DNA of 64,000 nt from Clostridia bacterium (GTDB lineage: Bacteria; Bacillota; Clostridia; Acetivibrionales; JAFADI01), in NCBI GenBank assembly GCA_026418695.1, contig JAOAAU010000122.1:1-64000 (forward strand), given 5' to 3'. Below the pieces are notes generated by a model, which was not told the DNA's origin, made no database searches, and was given only the letters and a program-made list of their open reading frames with translations. Every line of letters begins with the position of its first letter. The stretch's first letter is position 1. The position numbers were made by a program, and so were the translations under genes. Below, piece by piece: positions 25,196 through 34,153 of this stretch.

Positions 25196-25326
25196 ATCAG
25201 ATTCCCCCAGACGCTATCACCAGTATATCCGGCATGATCCATTGAAGTGGTTCGCTGCTTCCATTCTATAGCAGCTTTTGCCATGTTTCAAGCAGATTAA
25301 GCAATAAATATAGCAAAAAGTCAGAA

Positions 25327-25332
25327 TATAAT
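25327..25332 (+). promoter_or_regulatory. -10 box of the second DMT exporter
   Basis: A consensus TATAAT without a recognisable -35 box 17 bases upstream. This fits a promoter that depends on the divergently encoded AraC-type activator. Confidence 0.4.
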
Positions 25333-25401
25333 AACAGTGGAATGAAGAATGAAACGCAGAAGGCGATATATCTGTTCGCAAGCGCCGGGGGAGAGAAAAG
25401 C

Positions 25402-26355
25402 ATGAGTTTTATCAAAAAAAGCAATGCCGCTTATTTACTTTTATTGAATGCAGTTTTGTGGGGATCCTCCTATGTATGGTCAAAAATGCTTTTGGAGTAT
25501 TTGCCCAGATTTTCGATTCTGTTTTTATGCTCTCTGGGGGGCTTGGTTTCAACGCTGCTCATCTATTATCCCCAGCTCCGTACAATTAGTTTAAAAGCCA
25601 TCGGCAGGAGTGCAGGCATCAGCGTATTCTCCATCATCAGCAATACCTTCTTCATACTTGCGCTGCAGTTCACCAGCAGCTCCAATGCGGCCTTTATTGT
25701 ACAGATGTCCGTAGTCTTTACTCCCTTTTTGATGGCTGCCATAGAAAAGAAAAGGCCTGAAGGGAAAAGTGTTTTAAGTATCCTTGTGGCCATCCTTGGC
25801 CTGTTTCTCTTGACCTGCGATTTAAATAACTTCTGCCTGAAGCTTGGGGATTTATTCGCTCTGGGGAATGCATTGTTTTTCTCCGTCTTTCTGACATGCC
25901 AGAAGGTTCACTCTGAAAAACTCAATCCCGTTCACTTCTCGATGATTCATCATGCGATCAATACCGCAGGCTTTTTAACCTTAATGCTGATTGTAGAGTC
26001 AACATCTATCCGTAATTTGAAAAATATCAATTCTCAATTCCTATTACTGATCAGTATGAGTATATTGATTACAATCCTTACAATCCTGATTCAGAGCGCC
26101 GCAATCAAGTTTGTCCGCCCGGAAAAAGCAGCCCTGATTTATACGATTGAACCCGTTGCGGCCCTGGTTTTAGCCGGAATATTCATCGGGGAAAAGCTGG
26201 AGGGACCGAGCGCTGTGATCGGATGCGGATTGATTCTTTTGTCTGTCATCTACTCCTTATATACTCATGAAAGAAAAAAAGAAATCCATAAGGATTTGAA
26301 TAACGGTGCTGTTTTGAGGGGGGGAAAGGGGTTCGATGAATACGGTAAGATTTAG
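25402..26355 (+). CDS. EamA-family (DMT superfamily) exporter
   Basis: A 317-residue, ten-helix transporter with two EamA repeats (LNAVLWGSSYVWSKMLLEY near the N-terminus; ALGNALFFSVFLTCQKV in the second half) and a basic cytoplasmic tail. ATG 25402 follows GGGGGAGAG; the ATG at 25342 would add an atypical polar segment. It is the second DMT exporter in the window next to an AraC regulator. Substrate is not readable. Confidence 0.88.
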   Translation: MSFIKKSNAAYLLLLNAVLWGSSYVWSKMLLEYLPRFSILFLCSLGGLVSTLLIYYPQLRTISLKAIGRSAGISVFSIISNTFFILALQFTSSSNAAFIVQMSVVFTPFLMAAIEKKRPEGKSVLSILVAILGLFLLTCDLNNFCLKLGDLFALGNALFFSVFLTCQKVHSEKLNPVHFSMIHHAINTAGFLTLMLIVESTSIRNLKNINSQFLLLISMSILITILTILIQSAAIKFVRPEKAALIYTIEPVAALVLAGIFIGEKLEGPSAVIGCGLILLSVIYSLYTHERKKEIHKDLNNGAVLRGGKGFDEYGKI

Positions 26356-26538
26356 CTATGGAGACTCTATTGAATTGGCATTCTGCAGCAGGATTCTTTT
26401 GGATATTCCTTCAAGTTCCTTGTATCCGGACTTGTTTGGACTGAAACCGCATAAAATGTAAGTATAAGAATCGTAAAAAGATTCCGCATGCATGGAGCTG
26501 ATTTTTACGACCTCAAGGTCCGGATAACTGAAATACAC
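26356..26538 (-). CDS. Possible small protein, GTG start, 60 residues
   Basis: A short minus-strand frame from a GTG at 26538 (weak GGATGAG upstream) to a TAG that directly abuts the stop of the convergent exporter. The product (ending GISKRILLQNANSIESP) has a balanced composition and no low-complexity stretch, and no other frame fills the 284-base gap. No recognised family. It could equally be a chance frame. Confidence 0.3.
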   Translation of the reverse strand: MYFSYPDLEVVKISSMHAESFYDSYTYILCGFSPNKSGYKELEGISKRILLQNANSIESP

Positions 26539-26639
26539 TAAAGCTCATCCGCGTTCAATTTAAAAATGGTCTGGAAAATGAGTCAGGTTCAAAAGAGAGG
26601 ATTCCTTGAAATATTATGGATGAAAGGTGAGAGAAAAGG

Positions 26640-27488
26640 ATGGAGCAAAAATACCAGGACTTAAAATTCAAAGCCTATTCCATTGCCAAAGAAATTGATC
26701 TGAATAAAATTGCTGAACAATGCAACCTGCGGAAAAAATACACCTGGGAGGAGCCTTTGATACTGAATGAACCCGAATTATCCGGAATTATCGGCTATGA
26801 TGCAGTCGAAGGCCGACAGGTGATGGTATTTTCCTTTGGGTGTGTTGTGTTTGTCAATACTACCAACTCCGAAGTTCAGAAGTTTTTCGACTATTTAATT
26901 TCATTGAACTTCGAATTGGACATATCCAACGCATACCTATATTCGGACGACTATGAAATGAAAATAGATCCAGCCAGCGAGATGGAATTTACGGATGAAT
27001 ATGTTGTGACGCCGGAGTACGAGGTCTTTATACCGGAATTGATTGCAACAGTGATTGCAAAATCGGTTGCGCTGGAAAAGGTTGAAGTGAAAATGGAAGG
27101 GATCACAGATGCGGTAGACGGAATGATTGCAAAAATTGAGAAGGGTAAAATGCGGCTGGACTATAAAAACCTGGTCCGGACTACGGCAAGAATTGCAAGA
27201 CACAGCTACAATACCATTGCCTATATTATGATCCTGGATAAGCCAGACGTTACTTGGGCCAACAGTCAGGCACAAAACTTTTATGACAGGATGGCCAATA
27301 CCTTTGAATTGAATGATCGCTTTGAAATATTGCAGCGAAAAAAAGATATCTTAAACGGAATTATGGACAATTTCTCTTCCGTCACCAACTCCGTCCGGGG
27401 GCTTTTTGTAGAATGGGTGATTGTTGCGCTGATTACTTTTGAAATTGTTCTGGCGGTATATGAGTTTATTAGAGATTATATTCGGTAA
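26640..27488 (+). CDS. RMD1/DUF155-family protein
   Basis: A 282-residue protein of the RMD1/YagE-like family (DUF155). It shows FKAYSIAKEIDL at the start, VVFVNTTNSEVQKFFDYL, the central PEYEVFIPELIATVIAKSVALEKVE, and a single C-terminal membrane helix (WVIVALITFEIVLAVYEFI). Eukaryotic members are mitochondrial membrane proteins; bacterial function is unknown. The C-terminal anchor puts most of the protein in the cytoplasm. GAAAAGG lies before ATG 26640. Confidence 0.85.
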   Translation: MEQKYQDLKFKAYSIAKEIDLNKIAEQCNLRKKYTWEEPLILNEPELSGIIGYDAVEGRQVMVFSFGCVVFVNTTNSEVQKFFDYLISLNFELDISNAYLYSDDYEMKIDPASEMEFTDEYVVTPEYEVFIPELIATVIAKSVALEKVEVKMEGITDAVDGMIAKIEKGKMRLDYKNLVRTTARIARHSYNTIAYIMILDKPDVTWANSQAQNFYDRMANTFELNDRFEILQRKKDILNGIMDNFSSVTNSVRGLFVEWVIVALITFEIVLAVYEFIRDYIR

Positions 27489-27738
27489 TTGCCGTCCTGG
27501 GAATGACGTTTTACTCCTCGTCAGTTCGTATGGTTTTTATATTGACTTTACTCCCTCAATATGTTAAAAATACATTGACTTGATATAAATGGATGAAATG
27601 TGGAATTTAAGCTTAATAGTAGTCGGAAGTATATAAAAAATATGATGTAAAGAAAACGCCTGATTTGCAGCCTCCTTAGATTAAGGTGATTTGTATTGCG
27701 ATACTCAGAGAGAAAAATGTATTTGTGAGGGAATTCAA

Positions 27739-28785
27739 ATGTCCGATGAAATTATCAGATTGGAAAACATATCCAAAGACTTTAATGGCGTTCAGGTATT
27801 GAAGGATATTAGCCTGTACATTCTTAGAAATGAGTTCTTAACGCTGCTTGGACCAAGCGGATGCGGAAAAACTACAACACTTCGAATTATCGGCGGTTTC
27901 GAATGTCCCTCTTCCGGAAATGTTCTTTTCGAAGGCAGCAGAATCAATGATCTTCCTGCATTTAAGAGAAAAGTAAATCCAGTTTTCCAAAAGTATGCGC
28001 TTTTTACCCATATGAATGTATACGAAAATATTGCTTTTGGCCTGAAAATAAAAAAGATAAGCAAAAAAGACATTGATAAAAAAGTGCAGGAAGTCTTGGA
28101 ACTGGTTAACCTTCCAGGCATCGAAAACCGCTCGGTGGATTCACTGAGCGGCGGTCAGCAGCAGCGCGTAGCCATTGCCCGGGCAATCGTAAACGAACCC
28201 GAGGTTCTTTTGCTGGACGAGCCATTAGGGGCATTGGATCTTAAGCTGAGAAAGGACATGCAGATCGAACTTAAGAATATTCAAAAAAGGCTGGGAATTA
28301 CTTTTATCTATGTTACCCATGACCAGGAAGAAGCGTTGACGATGTCCGATACCATTGTGGTCATGAACCATGGGTCCATTCAGCAGATCGGCACACCGCT
28401 GGACATCTACAATGAGCCTAAGAATGCATTTGTTGCAGATTTTATCGGTGAAAGCAATATTATCGACGGAACAATGATTGAGGATTGCCTCATTGAGTTT
28501 GCGGGGCATCGGTTTGAATGTGTGGACAAGGGGTTTGAAAGGAATGAAGAGGTGGATGTCGTGATCCGCCCGGAAGATGTCAAGTTGGGCAGGGTTGAAG
28601 AGGGAATGCTCGAGGGAACAGTGCAGTCTGTTGTCTTTAAGGGCGTACATTATGAAATGATCGTCCTTTCCAACCAGAAAAAATGGATCATTCACAGCAC
28701 AGCCATGGAACCGGTAAACTCAAAAGTAGGCATTAAAATCCTTCCTACGGATATTCACATAATGAAGAAGGTGAGAGTTCAGTGA
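27739..28785 (+). CDS. potA: Spermidine/putrescine ABC transporter ATP-binding protein
   Basis: A 348-residue ATPase of the polyamine importer. Walker [10 protein letters not shown], signature [13 protein letters not shown], Walker [13 protein letters not shown], and the D-loop and H-switch [13 protein letters not shown] can be seen; the last ~100 residues form a TOBE regulatory domain ([11 protein letters not shown]). ATG 27739 after GAGGGAATT is preferred to an upstream start at 27691. First of four genes in the order ABCD; the stop overlaps the potB start by four bases. Confidence 0.95.
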   Translation: MSDEIIRLENISKDFNGVQVLKDISLYILRNEFLTLLGPSGCGKTTTLRIIGGFECPSSGNVLFEGSRINDLPAFKRKVNPVFQKYALFTHMNVYENIAFGLKIKKISKKDIDKKVQEVLELVNLPGIENRSVDSLSGGQQQRVAIARAIVNEPEVLLLDEPLGALDLKLRKDMQIELKNIQKRLGITFIYVTHDQEEALTMSDTIVVMNHGSIQQIGTPLDIYNEPKNAFVADFIGESNIIDGTMIEDCLIEFAGHRFECVDKGFERNEEVDVVIRPEDVKLGRVEEGMLEGTVQSVVFKGVHYEMIVLSNQKKWIIHSTAMEPVNSKVGIKILPTDIHIMKKVRVQ

Positions 28786-29606
28786 AGAAAAACCCCATAA
28801 CCTATCCCTATATTCTTTGGATGGTGATTTTCACTGTGGTGCCTCTTGCTTTGATTCTGGTTTATAGTGTGTTTACGATGGACAGCAGTGGAATCGGATT
28901 TACTCTCCAGCATATCAAAAGGGTTTTCGAACCCTTATATCTTGTTGTACTCTTACGGTCTATTCGGCTTGCCGTCGTCAGTACGGTCATATGCCTTGTT
29001 CTGGGGTACCCCGTTGCAATGATTCTGGCAGAAAGGCACCTTTCAAAAAAGAGTATTCTGATTGTTCTTTTTGTCATCCCCATGTGGATGAATTTCCTTG
29101 CAAGAACCTATGCATGGATGACCCTGCTGGAAAAGAACGGTCTGATCAATACAGCATTGGGAGCTATCGGACTCCCGGCGATCAACATTCTGTATACCGA
29201 CAATGCGGTCATTCTTGGAATGGTATACAACTTCCTGCCTTTTATGGTGCTTCCTATTTATTCAGTGCTAAGAAAGATTGATTCTGCTGTGATTGAGGCA
29301 GCCGAAGATCTGGGAGCAACCCCGGTGACTACATTCAGACGCGTCATTTTTCCATTAAGTCTCCCCGGAGTCATGTCCGGTATTACGATGGTATTCATGC
29401 CGGCGGTGACTACCTTTGTTATTTCAAGACTGCTTGGCGGAGGGCAGTATACATTGATCGGCAACCTGATTGAGCAGCAGTTTCTGACAACTAGAGATTG
29501 GGGATTCGGTTCCTCGCTTTCCTTCATTCTGATGATTTTCATTTTGTTAACCATGGGCATTATGTCAAGGTATGAAAAGGATAATGAAGGGGGTGGGCTG
29601 TGGTGA
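28782..29606 (+). CDS. potB: Spermidine/putrescine ABC transporter permease
   Basis: A 274-residue permease with six membrane helices and the inner-membrane coupling motif [21 protein letters not shown]. It starts with GTG overlapping the potA stop (GTGA). Together with PotC it forms the membrane channel of the polyamine importer. Confidence 0.95.
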   Translation: MKKNPITYPYILWMVIFTVVPLALILVYSVFTMDSSGIGFTLQHIKRVFEPLYLVVLLRSIRLAVVSTVICLVLGYPVAMILAERHLSKKSILIVLFVIPMWMNFLARTYAWMTLLEKNGLINTALGAIGLPAINILYTDNAVILGMVYNFLPFMVLPIYSVLRKIDSAVIEAAEDLGATPVTTFRRVIFPLSLPGVMSGITMVFMPAVTTFVISRLLGGGQYTLIGNLIEQQFLTTRDWGFGSSLSFILMIFILLTMGIMSRYEKDNEGGGLW

Positions 29607-30391
29607 TCAAGCTTTTGAAGAGAATGTACACTTTATTCATATTTTTCTTTCTCTATGCGCCGATCCTAATACTCGTCATATTTTCCTTCAATAACTCCAA
29701 ATCGAGAGCACATTGGGACGGCTTTACCTTTAAATGGTATGCGGAGCTTTTTCATGACCAGCAGATCATGACTTCCCTGTATTATACGCTGCTGATTGCG
29801 ATCATTGCTTCTGTAGTTGCAACTGTGATAGGAACGGCTGCTGCTATAGGAATTCATAATATGAGAGGGATACAGAAAACCTTTACAATGAACATTACCT
29901 ATCTTCCGGTCTTGAATCCGGATATCGTGACCGGAATTTCCCTGATGCTGCTGTTTATATTCTTAAATATTCCAACTGGCTTTATAACCATGCTGTTGGC
30001 GCATATTACATTTAATCTGCCGTTTGTAATTCTTTCGGTACTGCCAAAGCTGAAACAGTTGAATAATCAGATATTTGATGCTGCACTGGATTTGGGAGCA
30101 AGTCCCCTGACTGCTTATAAAAAAGTAATTTTACCCCAAATCATGCCTGGAGTGGTCACCGGTTTTCTACTGGCATTTACAATGTCCATTGACGACTTTG
30201 TCATCAGCTTTTTTACTACCGGCTCCGGTGTTTCCAACCTTGCGATCACGATTTACTCCATGGCAAGGAGGGGAATCAACCCAAAGATTAATGCTCTGCT
30301 GACCCTGATGTTCGTAAGCATATTATTACTATTAATATTAATTAACAATAGAATGTCCAGGGAGGATGAAAGAAAGGAGAAATTAACTTGA
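29600..30391 (+). CDS. potC: Spermidine/putrescine ABC transporter permease
   Basis: A 263-residue permease with six membrane helices and the coupling motif DAALDLGASPLTAYKKVILP. It starts with GTG within the end of potB, after GAAGGGGGTGGG, and overlaps potD by four bases. It is the second membrane subunit of the polyamine importer. Confidence 0.95.
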   Translation: MVIKLLKRMYTLFIFFFLYAPILILVIFSFNNSKSRAHWDGFTFKWYAELFHDQQIMTSLYYTLLIAIIASVVATVIGTAAAIGIHNMRGIQKTFTMNITYLPVLNPDIVTGISLMLLFIFLNIPTGFITMLLAHITFNLPFVILSVLPKLKQLNNQIFDAALDLGASPLTAYKKVILPQIMPGVVTGFLLAFTMSIDDFVISFFTTGSGVSNLAITIYSMARRGINPKINALLTLMFVSILLLLILINNRMSREDERKEKLT

Positions 30392-31434
30392 AGAAAACTG
30401 CAAGAGGTGTTTTGTCGTGTGTTGCCTTGACAATCCTGGTATTGGCTTTGGCAGGATGCGGAGGACAAAAGAAATCAACGCTTAAGGTTTACAACTGGGG
30501 GGACTATATAGACAAGTCTGTCCTGGAGAGCTTTGAGAAACAAACCGGGATCAATGTTATTTATGACGAATTTGCTACCAATGAAGATATGTACGTCAAG
30601 CTGAAAGCAGGTGGAAGTGACTATGATGTAGCCATTCCTTCGGACTATATGATCCGGAGGATGATCAGCGAGAATATGCTTCAGCCAATCGATTTCAACA
30701 ATATACCCAATTATCAATACATCGATGAACGCTTCAAGAACCTGGCCTATGATGGAAAAAATCAGTATTCTGTGCCGTACATGTGGGGCACGGTCGGAAT
30801 TCTATATAATAAAAAAATGGTTTCCGAACCCGTAGACAGCTGGAGGATCCTTTGGGATGAAAAATACAAAAAGCAGATTCTGATGTTGGATAGCCAGCGG
30901 GATGCCATCGGAATCACATTGAAAATGTTGGGATACTCTCTGAATACCAAGAACCAAAAGGAATTGGATGAAGCAAAGGAAATGCTGATCAAGCAGAAGC
31001 CTTTGGTTTTGGCTTATGTGGGGGATGAGGTCAAGGATAAAATGATCGGGAACGAAGCAGCCTTGTCCGTAGTATGGTCCGGGGACGCTATTTTCATGAA
31101 AAAGGAGAATCCGGACCTTGAATATGTAATTCCCAAGGAAGGCAGCAATCTTTGGTTTGACGCCATGGTGATTCCGAAAAACGGGAAGAACAAAAAGGAA
31201 GCAGAACAGTTCATCAATTACATGTGCAGCACGGAGATTGCATATAAGAATGCGGATTTCATCGGTTATTCCACGCCTCATTCGGACGCCAGGAAAAAAC
31301 TTCCTCCAGAGCTGACTTCAGACCGGTCTGTCTACCCGGAAAAGGAGGATGTTAAGAACTCGGAGGTGTTTGAAGATCTTGCGGACTCATTGCCGCTCTA
31401 TGATAAGATTTGGACAGAGATTAAATCCAAATAA
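30388..31434 (+). CDS. potD: Spermidine/putrescine-binding lipoprotein
   Basis: A 348-residue solute-binding protein. A lipoprotein signal peptide ends in LALAGCGG (Cys at residue 24), so it is anchored to the outside of the membrane. The polyamine pocket region contains LKVYNWGDYIDKSVLESFEK, SDYMIRRMI and VVWSGDAIFM, all typical of PotD. It starts with TTG overlapping the potC stop, after AAAGGAGAAA. It closes the operon and is followed by a terminator. Confidence 0.95.
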   Translation: MKKTARGVLSCVALTILVLALAGCGGQKKSTLKVYNWGDYIDKSVLESFEKQTGINVIYDEFATNEDMYVKLKAGGSDYDVAIPSDYMIRRMISENMLQPIDFNNIPNYQYIDERFKNLAYDGKNQYSVPYMWGTVGILYNKKMVSEPVDSWRILWDEKYKKQILMLDSQRDAIGITLKMLGYSLNTKNQKELDEAKEMLIKQKPLVLAYVGDEVKDKMIGNEAALSVVWSGDAIFMKKENPDLEYVIPKEGSNLWFDAMVIPKNGKNKKEAEQFINYMCSTEIAYKNADFIGYSTPHSDARKKLPPELTSDRSVYPEKEDVKNSEVFEDLADSLPLYDKIWTEIKSK

Positions 31435-31460
31435 GAAAAACTTTAAAATGAATGTTAAAA

Positions 31461-31505
31461 AGACCATGAAAGCTGTAAACAATATGTTTGCAGCTTTTGT
31501 CTTTT
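31461..31505 (+). terminator. Intrinsic terminator of the pot operon
   Basis: AAAGCTGTAAAC (31469-31480) pairs with GTTTGCAGCTTT (31486-31497) around AATAT; AAAGAC and GTCTTTT extend the stem and give the T-run. Confidence 0.75.
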
Positions 31506-31594
31506 AACTTGAGGCGGCAGTTTCATTGGCTGTAAAGTGTGGTTTTATTCCAAGGAAAAGTATATAATGAAAAGTACGACAGCATTGAGGAGAA

Positions 31595-32446
31595 GTGATT
31601 GAATTGGAACTATATGTCTCGGATCTTGATGGAACGCTTTTAAACTCCAGGCAGGAAATCTGCTTGGATTCCATAAAAATTATCAATGAGTTGATAGATG
31701 AAGGGTTGAATTTTACCATTGCAACTGCACGATCCTGGGAGTCAGTGAAGGATATTGTTGCGCCCTTGAATTTGAAACTGCCGTTTATTTTGGCCAATGG
31801 GGCGCTCATTTATGACCCGATCAAGGGAGAAAACATTGTCGCCAATCTCATTGAACCATCTATGTTTGATACCGTGATGGAGGCCTGCAATTCATTGAAT
31901 TTGCACCCCATGGTGTTCACAATAACCCCCGGAGGCGAGTACAAAGCGTATTATCGTGAAGTATCCAACTGCTGTATGGAGGGCTTTATCCGTGAAAGAG
32001 AGGAAAAGGGAGATAACCGCTTTACCCTGATCGACGCATATCATATTTGTACAAAGGATGCAATATACTCTTTTGCTTTCAGTGTAGAAAAAGATACGGT
32101 AGATGACTTGTGTGAGCGATTGAAGGGAAAAATGGATCTATTGGTGCATTACCACGAGGATGTCTATTATCCCGGATATTGCTGGCTTGAGATTGCGCAT
32201 AGAAACGCAAATAAGAAGTTTGCGGCGGAATACCTGAAGGAATATACCGGTGCAAACAAACTGATCTGCTTTGGAGACAATCTTAACGATTGCTCTATGT
32301 TTGAGGCGGCGGATTACAAATATGCGGTCCGTAATGCCAATGAAGCATTGAAAAAGTATGCTACAGGAATCATTGGAAGCAATGATGAAAGTGGGGTTGC
32401 CCGGTTTTTACAATCAGTCTTTCAAAAAGGAGAACGGTATGTTTGA
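31595..32446 (+). CDS. HAD-superfamily hydrolase, Cof type
   Basis: A 283-residue Cof-type HAD phosphatase. Motif I is VSDLDGTLLNS with both catalytic Asp, motif II ATARSWE, motif III lysine before the C2 cap return, and motif IV LICFGDNLNDCSMFEAA. These enzymes dephosphorylate sugar phosphates or flavin/pyridoxal phosphates; the substrate here is unknown. The start is either GTG 31595, which is very close to GAGGAG, or TTG 31604, which has better spacing. It overlaps the FHA gene by eight bases and so opens a cell-envelope operon. Confidence 0.88.
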   Translation: MIELELYVSDLDGTLLNSRQEICLDSIKIINELIDEGLNFTIATARSWESVKDIVAPLNLKLPFILANGALIYDPIKGENIVANLIEPSMFDTVMEACNSLNLHPMVFTITPGGEYKAYYREVSNCCMEGFIREREEKGDNRFTLIDAYHICTKDAIYSFAFSVEKDTVDDLCERLKGKMDLLVHYHEDVYYPGYCWLEIAHRNANKKFAAEYLKEYTGANKLICFGDNLNDCSMFEAADYKYAVRNANEALKKYATGIIGSNDESGVARFLQSVFQKGERYV

Positions 32447-32897
32447 GATCCTTTCTTCCCTGCTGAAGTACATATTTATCACCATTATCTACATCTTCCT
32501 GTTCAGCATTATCCGGTTGATCTATTTGGATATCCGATCGGTGAATAAAAAGGCATCAGACCTGGCAGAAAAGGCGCCTTACCTAAAGCTGATCAACCGA
32601 AGGGATGAACTGTACTTCAAGGTGGAGGAAAGTTATATTCTTAGCAGGGACAAAAGTCTTGGACGGGCAGCAAAAGCAAACATTTCTATCGAAGACCCGT
32701 TCCTTTCCGGAGAACATGCCCGATTTATTCATAGAGATGGATCTATCCTGCTGAAGGATCTTGGCAGTAAAAACGGTACGCTGATAAATGGAGTCAGGCT
32801 AACCGATGAAGAAGTCCCTTTAAATAATGGGGATAAAATAGAAATGGGTCAGCTTGCATTCCTTTTTGTTGACAATGAGGCAGGTGAGGGTACATGA
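32439..32897 (+). CDS. Membrane-anchored FHA domain protein
   Basis: A 152-residue protein with one N-terminal membrane helix (IFITIIYIFLFSIIRLIYL, residues ~10-28) and a cytoplasmic forkhead-associated domain (residues ~65-145). The phosphothreonine-binding signature is complete: LGRAAKANISIED, SGEHARF, KDLGSKNGTLINGVRL. ATG 32439 follows AAAGGAGAA. It overlaps both the HAD gene and (by four bases) the FtsW/RodA gene. It may recruit a Thr-phosphorylated cell-wall protein, as FhaB does in Actinobacteria. Confidence 0.9.
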   Translation: MFEILSSLLKYIFITIIYIFLFSIIRLIYLDIRSVNKKASDLAEKAPYLKLINRRDELYFKVEESYILSRDKSLGRAAKANISIEDPFLSGEHARFIHRDGSILLKDLGSKNGTLINGVRLTDEEVPLNNGDKIEMGQLAFLFVDNEAGEGT

Positions 32898-34135
32898 GAA
32901 GTATTTCCAAATCTTTTAAACCCATTTATGGAATTCTGCTTGTGAACTTGATTGGCTTTGTCCTTTTATATTTTTATAAAAAGCCTTTCGAAAAGATAAC
33001 GATTTATATCGGACTGACGACAATGGTTCTCACCAGTGCGATCTATTTGTTTATTCTGATCAAAAAGCTCGGAGATGAGTACCTGTTCCTGATTGTATCC
33101 ATGCTTGCAAGCATCGGAATCATTATGATTTACCGCCTGGACAGGGAGCTTGGAATCAAGCAGGTCATCTGGTTTACCGGGGGAACAGTACTTTTTCTGA
33201 TCAGTTATTTTGTTTTTAGCCGGTGGAATCTTTGGAGCAGGCTGATCTATCTGTATGCAGGTACTTCACTGGTTCTTTTCCTCTTAACGCTGATCTTCGG
33301 AAGCGACATCAAGGGAGCCAACAACTGGATCGTGGTTGCAGGTTTTAATTTTCAACCCTCGGAAATCATCAAAGTGCTGTATGTGATGTTTATTGCTTCT
33401 TATTTTACTACCCCGGAAAAGCTGAATATACCGGAAATAACCCTGCTCGAAAGAAAAATCTCGGTTCATAACAGGGGTGTCTTTATTGCCTGTGTATATA
33501 TGTTTATCGGATTTCTCATCCTGCAAAGAGAATGGGGATCGGCCCTGTTGTTCTTTATAGTATTTTATTTGTTCCTGTATATTTACGGCACCGGGCTGAA
33601 AACATTGTTGTTCAACGGGGCAATGGCGTTCATGGGAGGAAGCCTTGGTTATTTGTTCCTCTATCATATTAAAGTCAGAATAGATATCTGGTTAGACCCG
33701 TGGAAAGACGTAAGCAACAAGGGCTATCAGATTGCCCAATCCCTTTTTGCCATCGGGGCAGGCGGTTTTTTCGGAACCGGACTGGGACTGGGAAGGCCGG
33801 ACTTTATTCCTGAGGTTCACACCGATTTTATCTTCTCTGCCATCTGCGAAGAGATGGGGATATTTGGTGGTATAGCTGTTATCCTGCTTTACTTTCTCCT
33901 TATCTACAGGGGATTCAAGATTGCACTCAGCATCCGTGAGCCTTTTGGAAAGAGTGTAGCGCTGGGATTGACGCTGATGTTCGGCTTCCAGACCTTTATT
34001 ATTCTGGGCGGAGTAACAAAGCTCACCCCTTTAACCGGCATTACACTACCGTTTATCAGTTATGGCGGAAGTTCGCTTGTCTCAAGCTTTATTTCACTAG
34101 GTATCCTGCAGGCAGTTTCAAAGAAAGCATTATAA
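32894..34135 (+). CDS. FtsW/RodA/SpoVE-family peptidoglycan glycosyltransferase
   Basis: A 413-residue SEDS protein with about ten membrane helices that polymerises lipid II together with a class B penicillin-binding protein. It has the conserved GANNWIVVAGFNFQPSEIIK segment with the SEDS asparagine/tryptophan pair, QREWGSALLFF, and ending VTKLTPLTGITLPFISYGGSS. ATG 32894 overlaps the FHA gene and is 18 bases ahead of the penicillin-binding protein gene, its likely enzymatic partner. Whether it serves elongation, division or sporulation cannot be told. Confidence 0.93.
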   Translation: MRSISKSFKPIYGILLVNLIGFVLLYFYKKPFEKITIYIGLTTMVLTSAIYLFILIKKLGDEYLFLIVSMLASIGIIMIYRLDRELGIKQVIWFTGGTVLFLISYFVFSRWNLWSRLIYLYAGTSLVLFLLTLIFGSDIKGANNWIVVAGFNFQPSEIIKVLYVMFIASYFTTPEKLNIPEITLLERKISVHNRGVFIACVYMFIGFLILQREWGSALLFFIVFYLFLYIYGTGLKTLLFNGAMAFMGGSLGYLFLYHIKVRIDIWLDPWKDVSNKGYQIAQSLFAIGAGGFFGTGLGLGRPDFIPEVHTDFIFSAICEEMGIFGGIAVILLYFLLIYRGFKIALSIREPFGKSVALGLTLMFGFQTFIILGGVTKLTPLTGITLPFISYGGSSLVSSFISLGILQAVSKKAL

Positions 34136-34153
34136 AGAGGAGGGGGAGAAGCG

